Shown here: positions 8,743 to 18,274 of the stretch, piece after piece
Position numbering within the stretch: position 1 is the stretch's first letter
How the letters are laid out: each line of letters begins with the position of its first letter
NCBI GenBank assembly: GCA_945862165.1
Contig: CAMAXI010000001.1
Span: 310,001 to 374,000, forward strand
From: Chryseobacterium gleum
GTDB lineage: Bacteria; Bacteroidota; Bacteroidia; Flavobacteriales_D; Crocinitomicaceae
Direction: 5' to 3'
DNA: 64,000 nt
Program-made: the position numbers and the translations under genes
Notes under the pieces: generated by a model
The model's database searches: none
Told to the model about the DNA's origin: nothing
What the model saw: only the letters and a program-made list of their open reading frames with translations

Positions 8743-10077
8743 TTAACGGTTAAATAATAGTCGCATCCCTTTTTCCTCAGAACAAATAGCGCTTCCATCC
8801 CATACTAAATTACCGTTAACAAAAGTTCCAGTAATTTTGTTTGAGAATGTAAATCCTTCAAATGGAGACCAACCACAAGCGTATAAAATATTCGATTTAT
8901 CCACTTTTACAGTTTGACTTGGATCAACTACTACTAAATCTGCATAATACCCTTCACGGATAAATCCTCTTTCCGCTAATTGAAAACAAATAGCAGGTGC
9001 ATGCGCCATTTTCTCAACTACTTTTTCTATACTCAAAACACCCTCTTTTACTTTCTCTAACATAGCTAATAAAGCATGTTGCACTAAGGGACCTCCAGAA
9101 GGAGCTTTTAGATAAGTTTGTGATTTTTCATCCAAAGTATGTGGTGCGTGATCGGTAGCAATAATATCAATATGATTATCTAATAATCCTTTCCATATTC
9201 CATCACGATCTTGTTCTGTTTTAACTGCAGGATTCCATTTTATGAAATTTCCTTTTTCAATATAATTTTTATCAGAAAACCACAAATGGTGAACACAAGC
9301 TTCCGCTGTTATTCGCTTATTCGCTAAAGGTGTTTTATTATCGAATAATCCAACTTCTTTCGCTGTTGAAATATGAAGTATGTGTAATCGTGTATTGTGT
9401 TTTTTAGCTAAAGCTACTGCCATCGATGAAGAAAGATAACATGCTTCTTCCGATCGAATTAAGGGGTGAGCAGAAATCGGTATGTTTTCTCCATATTTCT
9501 CTTTATAAATCTCTGTGTTTTTTCTAACAGTAGCTTCATCCTCGCAATGTGTCGCAATTAATAAAGGAACTTGTGAAAATAAATTATTTAAAGTGGTCTC
9601 ATTATCTACTAACATATTTCCAGTAGAAGAACCCATAAATATTTTAACGCCACAGACATTTTTTTCATCCGTTTTTAATACCTCCTCCAAATTATCATTA
9701 GAGGCTCCCATGAAAAACGAATAGTTAGCTGGAGAATTATGTTGAGCAATCGTATATTTATCTTCCAATAACACTTGTGTCAAAGCATTAGGGACAGTGT
9801 TTGGCATTTCCATAAAGGAAGTTATTCCACCTGCAACTGCTGCGCGTGATTCAGAAAGGATTGAGCCTTTATGGGTTAACCCTGGTTCTCTAAAATGTAC
9901 TTGATCATCAATACAACCAGGTAATAAAAATTTACCGTTTAAATCTAGAACTTCCATATCTGGAGTTGGAGTAATGTCGGTTTCAATTTTTTCAATTCGA
10001 TGGTTATGAATTAAAATATCTCCCACAAACGACTTCCCTTCGTTTACGATGGTTGCACCTTTTAATAATTTTTTCAT
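8743..10077 (-). CDS. pyrC: Dihydroorotase, class I type
   Basis: Third step of pyrimidine synthesis: cyclises carbamoyl-aspartate to dihydroorotate. It is a 444-residue amidohydrolase, typical class I length. Visible sites: DDQVHFREPGLTHKG (57-71), K145 in VKIFMGSSTG (the carboxylated lysine position), H177 (THCED), H235 (LHILHIS) and D309 (IATDHAPHT). The first His of the usual HxH is Gln59, leaving H61; the other ligands are intact. It lies in a - strand run with a DUF4296 lipoprotein downstream and a GT2-like transferase 21 nt upstream. pyrE is 18 kb away. An allantoinase-like role is possible but less likely. Confidence 0.9.
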   Translation of the reverse strand: MKKLLKGATIVNEGKSFVGDILIHNHRIEKIETDITPTPDMEVLDLNGKFLLPGCIDDQVHFREPGLTHKGSILSESRAAVAGGITSFMEMPNTVPNALTQVLLEDKYTIAQHNSPANYSFFMGASNDNLEEVLKTDEKNVCGVKIFMGSSTGNMLVDNETTLNNLFSQVPLLIATHCEDEATVRKNTEIYKEKYGENIPISAHPLIRSEEACYLSSSMAVALAKKHNTRLHILHISTAKEVGLFDNKTPLANKRITAEACVHHLWFSDKNYIEKGNFIKWNPAVKTEQDRDGIWKGLLDNHIDIIATDHAPHTLDEKSQTYLKAPSGGPLVQHALLAMLEKVKEGVLSIEKVVEKMAHAPAICFQLAERGFIREGYYADLVVVDPSQTVKVDKSNILYACGWSPFEGFTFSNKITGTFVNGNLVWDGSAICSEEKGMRLLFNR

Positions 10078-10098
10078 ACTAGATTTTTTGTATAGAAA

Positions 10099-10812
10099 CT
10101 ATAATTTCATTCCTCGCATCTTCCAAACACCATACAAGGCTTCTTTAAAAATACTTGCATTCATTTTAGAAGTACCAAATTCACGATCTATAAAAGTGAT
10201 AGGAACTTCAATTAATTTGAACCCATGACGAATTGCAGCATATTTCATGCAAATTTGAAATGCATATCCCTTAAAAGGAATATTTTCGAAATTAACTTTT
10301 TCTAAAACATCCCTGTGGTAACATTTAAAGCCTGCTGTTGTATCTTTAATGCTAATAAATAATACCATTCGAACATAAACTGAAGCAAAATAAGACATTA
10401 AAATTCTACCAATCGGCCAATTAATTGTTTTACCTCCTTTTGTATATCTCGAACCTATACTTAACTGATGTGTTCCTGCTTCTAATGGAGAAAGCAAACG
10501 AATCAAATCATCTGGATTATGCGAAAAATCACAATCCATTTCAAAAATATACGTGTACCCATTTGCTAAACTCCATTTGAAACCATGAATATAAGCAGTA
10601 CCTAAACCTAATTTCCCGGAACGTTCCTCCATAAAAAGTCGCCCTGTAAATTCTTGTTGTAATTCTTTCACTTTAGCTGAAGTTCCATCAGGAGACCCAT
10701 CTTCAATAATCAAAATGTGAAATCCCTTTTCATAACTCATTACTTGTCGAATCATTTTTTCAATGTTTTCGATTTCGTTATACGTAGGAATGATTACTAT
10801 ACTGCTTGACAT
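10099..10812 (-). CDS. Polyprenol monophosphomannose synthase-like GT2
   Basis: Transfers a sugar (mannose in the best-known cases) from a nucleotide donor to a polyprenyl phosphate carrier at the cytoplasmic membrane. The 237-residue GT-A domain shows IIPTYNEIENI, LIIEDGSPDGT (38-44), the metal-binding EMDCDFSHNPDDL (D93, D95) and GSRYTKGG. There is no C-terminal membrane domain, so it resembles soluble Dpm1-type enzymes. Its length is typical. It precedes pyrC by 21 nt on the same strand. The donor sugar cannot be told from sequence. Confidence 0.88.
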   Translation of the reverse strand: MSSSIVIIPTYNEIENIEKMIRQVMSYEKGFHILIIEDGSPDGTSAKVKELQQEFTGRLFMEERSGKLGLGTAYIHGFKWSLANGYTYIFEMDCDFSHNPDDLIRLLSPLEAGTHQLSIGSRYTKGGKTINWPIGRILMSYFASVYVRMVLFISIKDTTAGFKCYHRDVLEKVNFENIPFKGYAFQICMKYAAIRHGFKLIEVPITFIDREFGTSKMNASIFKEALYGVWKMRGMKL

Positions 10813-10925
10813 ACTAATTTAAATATGGATATAAAAATAGGAATATTATAAAGTGTTCAATTCTATTTTTAAAAAAAAATAAAATAATTTATATCGAAAT
10901 ACACTATAGCAGAATAAAACAAGAG

Positions 10926-12554
10926 TTATTCAATCCTTTTTTGTTTAATATAAAACAACCCATCAAAATCTTGCGTACCAAAATCCGATTGCCATTTTGT
11001 TGGAATACTCCAATTTTCAGAAGGTGAAATCCAGTGTCCTTTTGAATTTTTAATTTTCATATCAAATCCAGGCACACAATTTGTCCAACGGTATTGAAAA
11101 TTATCTCCAACAGACTTGATTTCGAGTGTAGGTAACTTTAATGTTCTCAAATATTGATCAAATACTTTTTCAAGCGAAAGTCCTGTTTCATCAACAATAT
11201 ATTTTTCCAATTGTTTTGTGGTAATTGTTTTATGGTAAAATTGCTTATTGACATTTCTAAGTAACAACATGAATTTAGCTTCATTATCAATTAATTGACG
11301 GATAATATGGATTAAATTCGAACCTTTAAAATACATATCTCCACTCCCCTCTTTGTTCACTCCATAGTCCCCAATGATTGGTGTGTCATTTTCTATGCGA
11401 CCTCTAATTCCTTTGACATACTTATTTGCAGCTTCTATACCAAATAAACATTCAGTATATAGAACTTCTGAATAACTTGTAAAAGCTTCATGAATCCACA
11501 TATCCGCTATATCTTTTGATGTAATACTATTCCCAAACCATTCATGTCCACTTTCATGTACAATTATAAAATCCCATTTATCGCCAGTACCAGAATGAGA
11601 AATATCAGAACCATCATAGCCATTCTTATATTTATTTCCGTATGCAATTGCACTTTGGTGCTCCATTCCAAGATGTGGTGCTTCTACTAATTTATATCCG
11701 TCTTCATAGAAGGGATAAGGCCCAAACCATTTTTCCAAACAAGATAACATGGGTTTCACTTGATCAAAGTGCTTTTGTGATTTATCCAAATTATCTTCTA
11801 AAACCCAATAATCGAGTGATAAATTACCTTTTTCACCAGCATAAGTATCAGACCAATGCACATATTTCCCAATATAAGGAACAATATTATAGGAATTAAT
11901 TGGGTTTTTAACTTCCCAATAATAGTTAGTTTTATTTTTTTCTACTTCTTTTTTACCAATAAATTTACCATTAGATACAGCTACTAATTCGGAAGGAACT
12001 TTTACCGAAATTTTCGCTCCTTGTTCAGGCTCATCACTTTGATGGTCTTTGCAAGGATACCACGAACTAGCTCCTAAACCTTGACAAGCTACCGTCATCC
12101 ATGGATTACCTTTTGTATCTTTAGTCCAAATCCAACCACCATCCCATGGAGCATTAACTGCTTTCCTAGGTTTGCCAGAGAAATGGATAGTGATTTGATA
12201 CATTTTATCCTCGAACAATTCATTTTCAAAATGGATGTAATAAACATTTCCTAACCGACTTAAAGTAGTTTTTTCTTCCGCAAAAGAAACAGAATCTATT
12301 TCCATAGGTTCTTGTAAGTCAACTTGCATTTTTTGACCTGGCCGTAATGTGAAAAAAGTTATCGTATTTACACCTAACACTTTTTGTTTATTAAAGATAG
12401 GTTCAATTTCTAAATCATATTTTTTCACATCCCACCACGAACGCTCTGAAGTAATTGATCCTCGTAGCGAATCTTGTTTTGTATACACCGATTGAGAAAA
12501 AAAATCACTAGTTATAAATACAATAAATATGCAAATGAAATTTTTAACCTCCAT
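10926..12554 (-). CDS. M1 family zinc metallopeptidase, secreted
   Basis: Zinc aminopeptidase-like enzyme, 542 residues. The start chosen is the ATG at 12554 (MEVKNF), which gives a hydrophobic signal segment (about 5-20, IFIVFITSDFFSQ); a TTG at 12563 would overlap the upstream gene. The catalytic site is HESGH (333-337) with the third ligand in WIHEAFTSY (E356), fitting HExxH-x18-E. GAMEN is replaced by GMEHQSAIAYG. The protein lacks the large C-terminal domain of long M1 enzymes. The ATG lies 1 nt after the stop of the glycosyltransferase, so co-translation is likely. Periplasmic or extracellular location is inferred. Confidence 0.9.
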   Translation of the reverse strand: MEVKNFICIFIVFITSDFFSQSVYTKQDSLRGSITSERSWWDVKKYDLEIEPIFNKQKVLGVNTITFFTLRPGQKMQVDLQEPMEIDSVSFAEEKTTLSRLGNVYYIHFENELFEDKMYQITIHFSGKPRKAVNAPWDGGWIWTKDTKGNPWMTVACQGLGASSWYPCKDHQSDEPEQGAKISVKVPSELVAVSNGKFIGKKEVEKNKTNYYWEVKNPINSYNIVPYIGKYVHWSDTYAGEKGNLSLDYWVLEDNLDKSQKHFDQVKPMLSCLEKWFGPYPFYEDGYKLVEAPHLGMEHQSAIAYGNKYKNGYDGSDISHSGTGDKWDFIIVHESGHEWFGNSITSKDIADMWIHEAFTSYSEVLYTECLFGIEAANKYVKGIRGRIENDTPIIGDYGVNKEGSGDMYFKGSNLIHIIRQLIDNEAKFMLLLRNVNKQFYHKTITTKQLEKYIVDETGLSLEKVFDQYLRTLKLPTLEIKSVGDNFQYRWTNCVPGFDMKIKNSKGHWISPSENWSIPTKWQSDFGTQDFDGLFYIKQKRIE

Positions 12555-12555
12555 T

Positions 12556-13845
12556 TCAAACAATACTTTTTATTAATTCACTTAATTCTCGCGTTGTTTC
12601 GTAACGACTAAATTTATTTGTATTTAATAAAGATGCTTTATTTACACCTTCCTTTTTATAATTTAAAAAAATGAATTCATTAATTTCCGGCAACTCATTT
12701 ACAGTAAAAGATTTAGAATTACCTAACTGATCAACAATAAAAGCAGCGTCTGCCTTTCGATCACCAATACAAAGTATCGGGTTTTCTGTAGCTAGATATT
12801 CAAACAATTTGCCAGTCAACATAATTTGAGAATTTTCCATAAAAGGAAGAAGTAATAAGAGTATATCTGCATTTTTCATATACTGAATCGCTTGTGCATG
12901 CGCTACAGAAGGAATATTTTGAATAGTGAATTTACAGTTTTCTTGAAAATAAGTAAAAACCGAATCTTCAATATTCCCAATTAATTCAACATGGATAGCT
13001 GCACTGTTTAATTCCAGTTGATTAATAGCATCTACAAAAGCTTTATACGGATAATTTTCCGTTAAAGTTCCTACATAACGAATGGTGAAAACTTCATTTT
13101 TTTGTTTGTCTAACGCTTGAAATTTTGAAGCGTCAAAACCATTATAAATAAAATGAAATTTCGATGCTTGCAAAGGAACTTTAGCTGCTAATAACTTACA
13201 AAGCGATGGACCAACTGTTACAATGGCGTCTGCTTGTAAAAGGACATCCAACTCCATCGTTTTATCTAAAGCCTCCTTCTTTTTAGTACGTTTGAATAGA
13301 TTATTATAATACACTTCTGTCCATGGATCTCGAAAATCTGCCAACCATTTAACACCTAACTCTTTTTTTAATTGTTGACCAACTAAATGTGTGGAGTGAG
13401 GTGGACCAGTTGTTATAATTAAATCATACTGATTTTGTTGAATTAACTCCTTCGCTTTAGAATACGCATATTTATTCCATCCAACTCTAGCATCAGGTAT
13501 AAAGTAATTAGCTCTAATAAAGGTAGCTAAATTATCAAAAACCCCTTTTTTTCGTCCACCAACATTACCTTGAGGAATAATTTTTTCTGTCTTTCCACTT
13601 TTCAGAAAAGAATAGAATCGTAAAGGCTCTAATGTTTTTGTTTTATAAACAGTAACATTTTCAATGAATGAATTAAACGTAAAGTCCTTACTTGGATAGG
13701 AAGCATATTTTTCATCGACCGTAACTACCGTAGGTATGACTCCAAAATCAGAAAGGTATTTGGCAAAATACATCCAACGTTGTACACCTGAACCACCACT
13801 TGGAGGCCAGTAATAGGTAATGATTAGAACTTTTTGATTACTCAT
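12556..13845 (-). CDS. Glycosyltransferase, GT4-like (GT-B fold)
   Basis: 429 residues, two Rossmann-like halves. The N-terminal half has the Gly-rich acceptor-side start YWPPSGGSGVQRWMYFAKYL, and the middle has ITTGPPHSTHLVG and WLADFRDPWTEVYYNN. The C-terminal half has FTIRYVGTLTENYP and LPFMENSQIMLTGKLFEYLATENPIL, where the GKLFEYLA run matches the donor-binding segment of GT4 enzymes. It probably adds a sugar to a surface polysaccharide or LPS. It is the first gene of a pair with the M1 peptidase. Donor and acceptor are unknown. Confidence 0.82.
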   Translation of the reverse strand: MSNQKVLIITYYWPPSGGSGVQRWMYFAKYLSDFGVIPTVVTVDEKYASYPSKDFTFNSFIENVTVYKTKTLEPLRFYSFLKSGKTEKIIPQGNVGGRKKGVFDNLATFIRANYFIPDARVGWNKYAYSKAKELIQQNQYDLIITTGPPHSTHLVGQQLKKELGVKWLADFRDPWTEVYYNNLFKRTKKKEALDKTMELDVLLQADAIVTVGPSLCKLLAAKVPLQASKFHFIYNGFDASKFQALDKQKNEVFTIRYVGTLTENYPYKAFVDAINQLELNSAAIHVELIGNIEDSVFTYFQENCKFTIQNIPSVAHAQAIQYMKNADILLLLLPFMENSQIMLTGKLFEYLATENPILCIGDRKADAAFIVDQLGNSKSFTVNELPEINEFIFLNYKKEGVNKASLLNTNKFSRYETTRELSELIKSIV

Positions 13846-13935
13846 TTTAAGAGTTTAAAACAAATAGATTTTTAGCAACCATATACAAAAAACATTTAAG
13901 CCTAAAAATAATTGCTTTTCATTATTTATAAAATT

Positions 13936-14535
13936 CTAATTATTTTCAGCTACCACTTCCGTTACTTCCGGCAAATGTTGTTTTAATAGATTTTCAATCC
14001 CTCCTTTTAGTGTTGCAGTAGAGGAAGGGCATCCAGCACAAGACCCTTTTAATAAAACAGTAACTACTCCTTTGTCATACCCTCTGAATTCAATAGCACC
14101 ACCATCTGTTTCTACAGCAGGTTTTACGTATTCATCCAGTAAATCACGAATCGCATCGTCATATTCGGAAGGAGCATATACTTTTTTAGCAGTTTCTTCT
14201 GTTGCTTCTGGCGTAGGTTTTGGTGCGGGCATTTGAATTAATATATCTTTCCCATCAGCAATCCAAGACTTTATAAACTCTCTAAGTTCCATCGTTATAA
14301 AATCCCACGGAATATTATCACTTTTAGTTATTGTCACGAAATTACTTGCCATAAAAACACCGTTGACAAAGGGGAATTTTAATAATTCTTCTGCAAAAGG
14401 TGAAAATCCTTTTGCTTCAAGTGTAGAAGTGAATTCAACAGACTCTCCAGTAAGTAACAAATATTTATTTGCCACAAACTTCATTGTTGAAGGGTTCGGA
14501 GTCATTTCCGAATATATATTAACTGGAACTTGCAT
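13936..14535 (-). CDS. NifU-like (Nfu) Fe-S cluster carrier
   Basis: Delivers Fe-S clusters to target enzymes. 199 residues with two domains: an N-terminal Nfu_N/scaffold-like domain (about 5-90, with TPNPSTMKFVAN) and a C-terminal NifU domain (about 125-195) holding CAGC (C166, C169), which binds a shared 4Fe-4S cluster in homodimers. A Pro-rich linker (QMPAPKPTPEATEE) joins them. It is monocistronic and divergent from metK. A TATTTTTG box on the - strand at 14565-14558 lies about 23 nt before the ATG. Confidence 0.92.
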   Translation of the reverse strand: MQVPVNIYSEMTPNPSTMKFVANKYLLLTGESVEFTSTLEAKGFSPFAEELLKFPFVNGVFMASNFVTITKSDNIPWDFITMELREFIKSWIADGKDILIQMPAPKPTPEATEETAKKVYAPSEYDDAIRDLLDEYVKPAVETDGGAIEFRGYDKGVVTVLLKGSCAGCPSSTATLKGGIENLLKQHLPEVTEVVAENN

Positions 14536-14557
14536 AAATCATTTATTTTAGACAAAA

Positions 14558-14565
14558 CAAAAATA
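14558..14565 (-). promoter_or_regulatory. -7 box for the NifU-like gene (TATTTTTG)
   Basis: Exact TAnnTTTG on the - strand, 23 nt before the ATG. I see no good -33 partner. Confidence 0.45.
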
Positions 14566-14747
14566 CAACATTAATGTGAATGAATGAATAGATGAATACT
14601 TGATTTAAATATTGAATAATATGCTAAAATCTACTATTCCTATAGGTAATGTTTATAACTATTTAGAATCTATTTATAGTATGTTATTTAAATTACGTTC
14701 ATTTTTTATTACTTTCGTGACCAAAATTAATTTATAAAAGGAAACTT

Positions 14748-16004
14748 ATGTCTTATTTGTTTACATCAGAATCAGTATCTGAAGGGCATCCAGATAAAAT
14801 TGCGGATCAAATTTCAGATGCATTGATTGATAATTTTATGGCTTTTGACCCATCATCTAAAGTTGCTTGCGAAACGTTAGTAACTACAGGTCAAGTTGTT
14901 TTAGCCGGAGAAGTTAAAACAAAAATATATTTAGATGTTCAAAAAATCACACGTGAAGTAATTTCGAAAATTGGTTATACAAAATCGGAATACATGTTTG
15001 AAGCTAATTCATGCGGTATACTTTCTGCTATTCACGATCAATCGGATGACATTAACCAAGGTGTTGATCGTACAAACCCAGAAGATCAAGGTGCTGGAGA
15101 TCAAGGAATGATGTTTGGTTATGCTACAAAAGAGACAGAAAACTATATGCCTTTAGCGTTAGATCTTGCACATAAAATTTTACAAGAGCTTTCCTACATT
15201 CGCAACAACGAACCAAATTTAATTGGCTACTTGCGTCCAGACGCTAAATCACAAGTAACGATTGAATATTCTGACGACAATGTCCCACAACGCATTGATT
15301 CCATTGTAGTTTCTACGCAACATGATGATTTCGCTGATGAACCAACGATGTTGGCAAAAATCAAAGAAGACATTATAAACATTGTAATCCCTCGTGTTAA
15401 GGCAAAATTAAAAACAGAATTACAAGGATTATTTACAGATAAAATTACTTACCACATCAATCCAACCGGTAAATTCGTTATTGGTGGTCCTCATGGCGAT
15501 ACTGGTTTGACTGGTCGTAAAATTATCGTAGATACTTACGGTGGTAAAGGCGCTCATGGTGGTGGAGCTTTCTCTGGAAAAGATCCTAGTAAAGTGGACC
15601 GTTCTGCAGCATACGCAACTAGACATATTGCTAAAAATTTAGTAGCAGCTGGTTTATGTGACGAAGTATTAGTGCAAGTTTCTTATGCAATTGGCGTAGC
15701 TGAACCATGTGGATTATACATCAACACATACGGAACAAGCAAAATTGATAAAACGGATGGCGAAATCGCTAAGATTGCTGCGTCTATTTTTGATATGCGT
15801 CCATACTTTATTGAACAACGTCTAAAACTTCGTAACCCTATTTACAGTGAAACAGCTGCATATGGTCACATGGGAAGAAAAAATGAAATCGTAACTAAAC
15901 GTTTTACTGGACCTTCAGGTGAAGTGATTGAAAAAGAAGTAGAACTTTTTACTTGGGAAAAATTAGACTTCGTAGATAAAGTTAAAAATGCATTTGGATT
16001 GTAA
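14748..16004 (+). CDS. metK: S-adenosylmethionine synthetase
   Basis: Makes S-adenosylmethionine from ATP and methionine. 418 residues, normal length. Motifs: [18 protein letters not shown] near the start, [32 protein letters not shown] and [19 protein letters not shown], covering ATP, Mg/K and methionine sites. The leader has a TACTTTCG box (one mismatch to TAnnTTTG) about 25 nt before the ATG. I looked for a SAM riboswitch in the 212-nt divergent spacer and saw none. A strong terminator follows, so it is monocistronic. Confidence 0.97.
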   Translation: MSYLFTSESVSEGHPDKIADQISDALIDNFMAFDPSSKVACETLVTTGQVVLAGEVKTKIYLDVQKITREVISKIGYTKSEYMFEANSCGILSAIHDQSDDINQGVDRTNPEDQGAGDQGMMFGYATKETENYMPLALDLAHKILQELSYIRNNEPNLIGYLRPDAKSQVTIEYSDDNVPQRIDSIVVSTQHDDFADEPTMLAKIKEDIINIVIPRVKAKLKTELQGLFTDKITYHINPTGKFVIGGPHGDTGLTGRKIIVDTYGGKGAHGGGAFSGKDPSKVDRSAAYATRHIAKNLVAAGLCDEVLVQVSYAIGVAEPCGLYINTYGTSKIDKTDGEIAKIAASIFDMRPYFIEQRLKLRNPIYSETAAYGHMGRKNEIVTKRFTGPSGEVIEKEVELFTWEKLDFVDKVKNAFGL

Positions 16005-16042
16005 TTCACATACTAGTAATACATTAAAAAATAAACATTCAT

Positions 16043-16067
16043 AAAAGGGGCCTAGGTCCCTTTTTTT
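16043..16067 (+). terminator. Intrinsic terminator after metK
   Basis: AAAAGGGGCC and GGTCCCTTTT pair fully with one G-U, a 2-nt centre, and continue into a T-run. Confidence 0.88.
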
Positions 16068-16209
16068 ATTGCACAAAAAAAAGCAACGTATAAACTTAAA
16101 GTAAGTCTAATTTAATATACAAGAGCTAAAAAACATAAGTTCATGTTAATTAATAGAATAATGTTAATTTCTTTATCCGCTTATTTTATGATTTCTTAAC
16201 ATTTATTTA

Positions 16210-16217
16210 TACTTTTG
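16210..16217 (+). promoter_or_regulatory. -7 box (TACTTTTG) for the PA-domain gene
   Basis: Exact TAnnTTTG, 25 nt before the ATG at 16243; the -33 is weak (TTATG ending at 16190, 19 nt away). Confidence 0.55.
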
Positions 16218-16242
16218 ATTATTCATTTTAAAAATATAACTT

Positions 16243-18165
16243 ATGAAAATTATTTTACTATTTGCTACGTTATTAATAACTAGCACTTTATTAGCACAAA
16301 GATATCCAGGTTTGGATAAGCTTGTGATTCAAGTTAACAACCCACTAAGTATTAAAGGTTCATACAAAGTAATGGGTACTGCTGACAATGAATGTTACAA
16401 ATGGTTAGATGGTGGCACTGGTCCTTTCTGGGGGATTGATGATGTTACTAAAACTACTACTACCGGTAAATTTGTAATGGTTAATGACAGTGCTGGTGTA
16501 GCCATCACTAATGCAGCTGATTTAGCTGGTAATATTGCTGTCGTTTATTTTGGTGGCGGCATAAAATACAAGCAAAAAATGATTAACGTTCAAGCTGCTG
16601 GTGCTGCTGCGATGATTATTATTGCTGCTGGAAATACTGAAACATATCCTGGTGGTAACAGTACTGCAACTGTTGTAGATGCTGCTGCTTTAGCATTTAC
16701 AATTCCTATGTTTGTTATTTCTAATACTGATGGTGTTAAATTAGCAAATACATTGAAAAATGAAGCTGTTACAGGATTTGTTGGGCTAAAACCAATTGCT
16801 AAAAATGACATCAAGTTGGATGTTAAAAAAGCTTTATCACCGGCACGTTTGACAAATGTTACAGCTTTAGTTCAACAGGATGATGTAATCGATTCTCTTG
16901 GTATTGTTGTGATAAACAATGGTTCAGATGTACAAGACAGTGTTTTATGCGAAGTTTTAATTAAATATGGAGCTGACACATTACACCATGATTTCTCTGG
17001 AGTAATTTACAGAGATTCACTTGGTCTTCACACAACCATTGACCCAGGGAAATCAGTAGGTTACATTACTTTTGAACCATTTAAAAATAAAGAGAATTTA
17101 AAACCTGGTAAATATACACTTACCTATAGCGCATTTTCTAACATTAAAGGAAAAGAAGAAGATTTTAAAGCAGATAATACTATCGAGATTCCTTTCTATA
17201 TTAATGATACAATTTATTCCCCAACGGTGCTAGATAGTTGGAATCGTTATACAATTAAAGATTCTGTAAGAGATTCTAATGGTAAACCAGTTACTCCAAT
17301 TAAATTAATTTATGACACAATTCGTTATGTAAACCAACCTCTTTTCAATGTTTTTTACCAACCAGGAGTTGCTTTTTCTAGTTTTGGACAATGTTTAGTA
17401 TTTAGAGATGCTAACGCTAGCAGAATAAAAGGTACAGGTCTGACTTTTGTTCCTTGGTTGTACGATGCTGCTACAAGTAAAAATATTCCTTTAAAAGATG
17501 AGCCTTTTAAAATTAATGTACTTGAGTGGGCTGATAAATTTACAGGTTTTGCTGACACATCATTAAAATATAACAATTTAATTCCGTTGGTGAGCGATCA
17601 GATTTATGTTGCTACTACTACAAATCCTTGGGATTATTTATCTGTAAAATTTGATGATCAAGTGTTATTTGAAAACGACAAAAGATATTTAGTATGTGTT
17701 CAATCAAATAACCCTAATGTTCGTCTTGGTTTTGATACAACATCAACTTCTTTGGAAGCTAGAACTATTTTCTATGACCAACCGTTAAACATGACAATCC
17801 GTGATGGTAGTTACAAAGCTCTTGGATTTGGTTTAGATAAAATTCCTTCTATTTCTTTAAATGTAAAAGAAAGAACTAATTCAATTGATGAATTAGAAAG
17901 CACTAAAAACAACGTAATCGTTTACCCTAATCCAGCAAACACTTTTGTTAACGTATCTTACAAATTAACAAGTGCTGCACAACCAGTAGAAGTATCTGTT
18001 ACGGATATCACTGGAAAAGTAGTATACTTTACAAAAGTTGTTAATTCATCTGTTGGAACAAACGTATTTGGTTTCGATACAGAAGCATTTACAAATGGTA
18101 TTTATGTAGTGAAAGTTTCTTCTAACGAAGGTAACTCTACTCGTAAATTATCTATCCAAAAATAA
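16243..18165 (+). CDS. Secreted PA-domain protein with T9SS C-terminal sorting domain
   Basis: 640 residues. Signal peptide 1-19 (hydrophobic run ending LLAQ). A protease-associated (PA) domain lies around 75-190: AVVYFGGGIKYKQKMINVQAAGAAAMIII, then PMFVISNTDGVKLANTL. The middle is beta-rich with no catalytic motif I recognise; there is no HExxH or Ser-protease triad. The last ~75 residues are a type A T9SS sorting domain (VYPNPANTFVNVSY, ITGKVVYFTK, GIYVVKV, ending RKLSIQK), so it is exported through the type IX system and anchored or released. PA domains usually accompany peptidases, so here it may be a substrate-binding or adhesion module. Promoter and terminator both flank it: a single-gene unit. 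Confidence 0.85.
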   Translation: MKIILLFATLLITSTLLAQRYPGLDKLVIQVNNPLSIKGSYKVMGTADNECYKWLDGGTGPFWGIDDVTKTTTTGKFVMVNDSAGVAITNAADLAGNIAVVYFGGGIKYKQKMINVQAAGAAAMIIIAAGNTETYPGGNSTATVVDAAALAFTIPMFVISNTDGVKLANTLKNEAVTGFVGLKPIAKNDIKLDVKKALSPARLTNVTALVQQDDVIDSLGIVVINNGSDVQDSVLCEVLIKYGADTLHHDFSGVIYRDSLGLHTTIDPGKSVGYITFEPFKNKENLKPGKYTLTYSAFSNIKGKEEDFKADNTIEIPFYINDTIYSPTVLDSWNRYTIKDSVRDSNGKPVTPIKLIYDTIRYVNQPLFNVFYQPGVAFSSFGQCLVFRDANASRIKGTGLTFVPWLYDAATSKNIPLKDEPFKINVLEWADKFTGFADTSLKYNNLIPLVSDQIYVATTTNPWDYLSVKFDDQVLFENDKRYLVCVQSNNPNVRLGFDTTSTSLEARTIFYDQPLNMTIRDGSYKALGFGLDKIPSISLNVKERTNSIDELESTKNNVIVYPNPANTFVNVSYKLTSAAQPVEVSVTDITGKVVYFTKVVNSSVGTNVFGFDTEAFTNGIYVVKVSSNEGNSTRKLSIQK

Positions 18166-18183
18166 TTTAGACACTTTATTAGA

Positions 18184-18219
18184 GACTCCTCGGCAGCAAT
18201 GTCGGGGAGTTTTTTTTTG
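18184..18219 (+). terminator. Intrinsic terminator after the PA-domain gene
   Basis: Stem from ACTCCTCGGC to GTCGGGGAGT (two G-U pairs) followed by a T-run. The T-run also supplies the TTTG of the fabD promoter. Confidence 0.85.
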
Positions 18220-18246
18220 ATATCAATTTAACAAAGCGTATATTTG
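18216..18246 (+). promoter_or_regulatory. Bacteroidota consensus promoter of fabD
   Basis: TTTG (18216-18219), exactly 19 nt, then TATATTTG (18239-18246). Both elements match the Bacteroidota housekeeping consensus; start expected near 18251-18254, giving a leader of about 22 nt to the ATG at 18275. Confidence 0.82.
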
Positions 18247-18274
18247 CGCGCGATAAATTTGAAAAATATAGATT

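Noticed and set aside
12555-12563. Overlap between the GT4-like and M1 genes
   Set aside because: It exists only if the M1 gene starts at a TTG; the ATG at 12554 removes it.
14566-14747. SAM riboswitch upstream of metK
   Set aside because: No conserved SAM-binding core or terminator/antiterminator pair is visible in the spacer.
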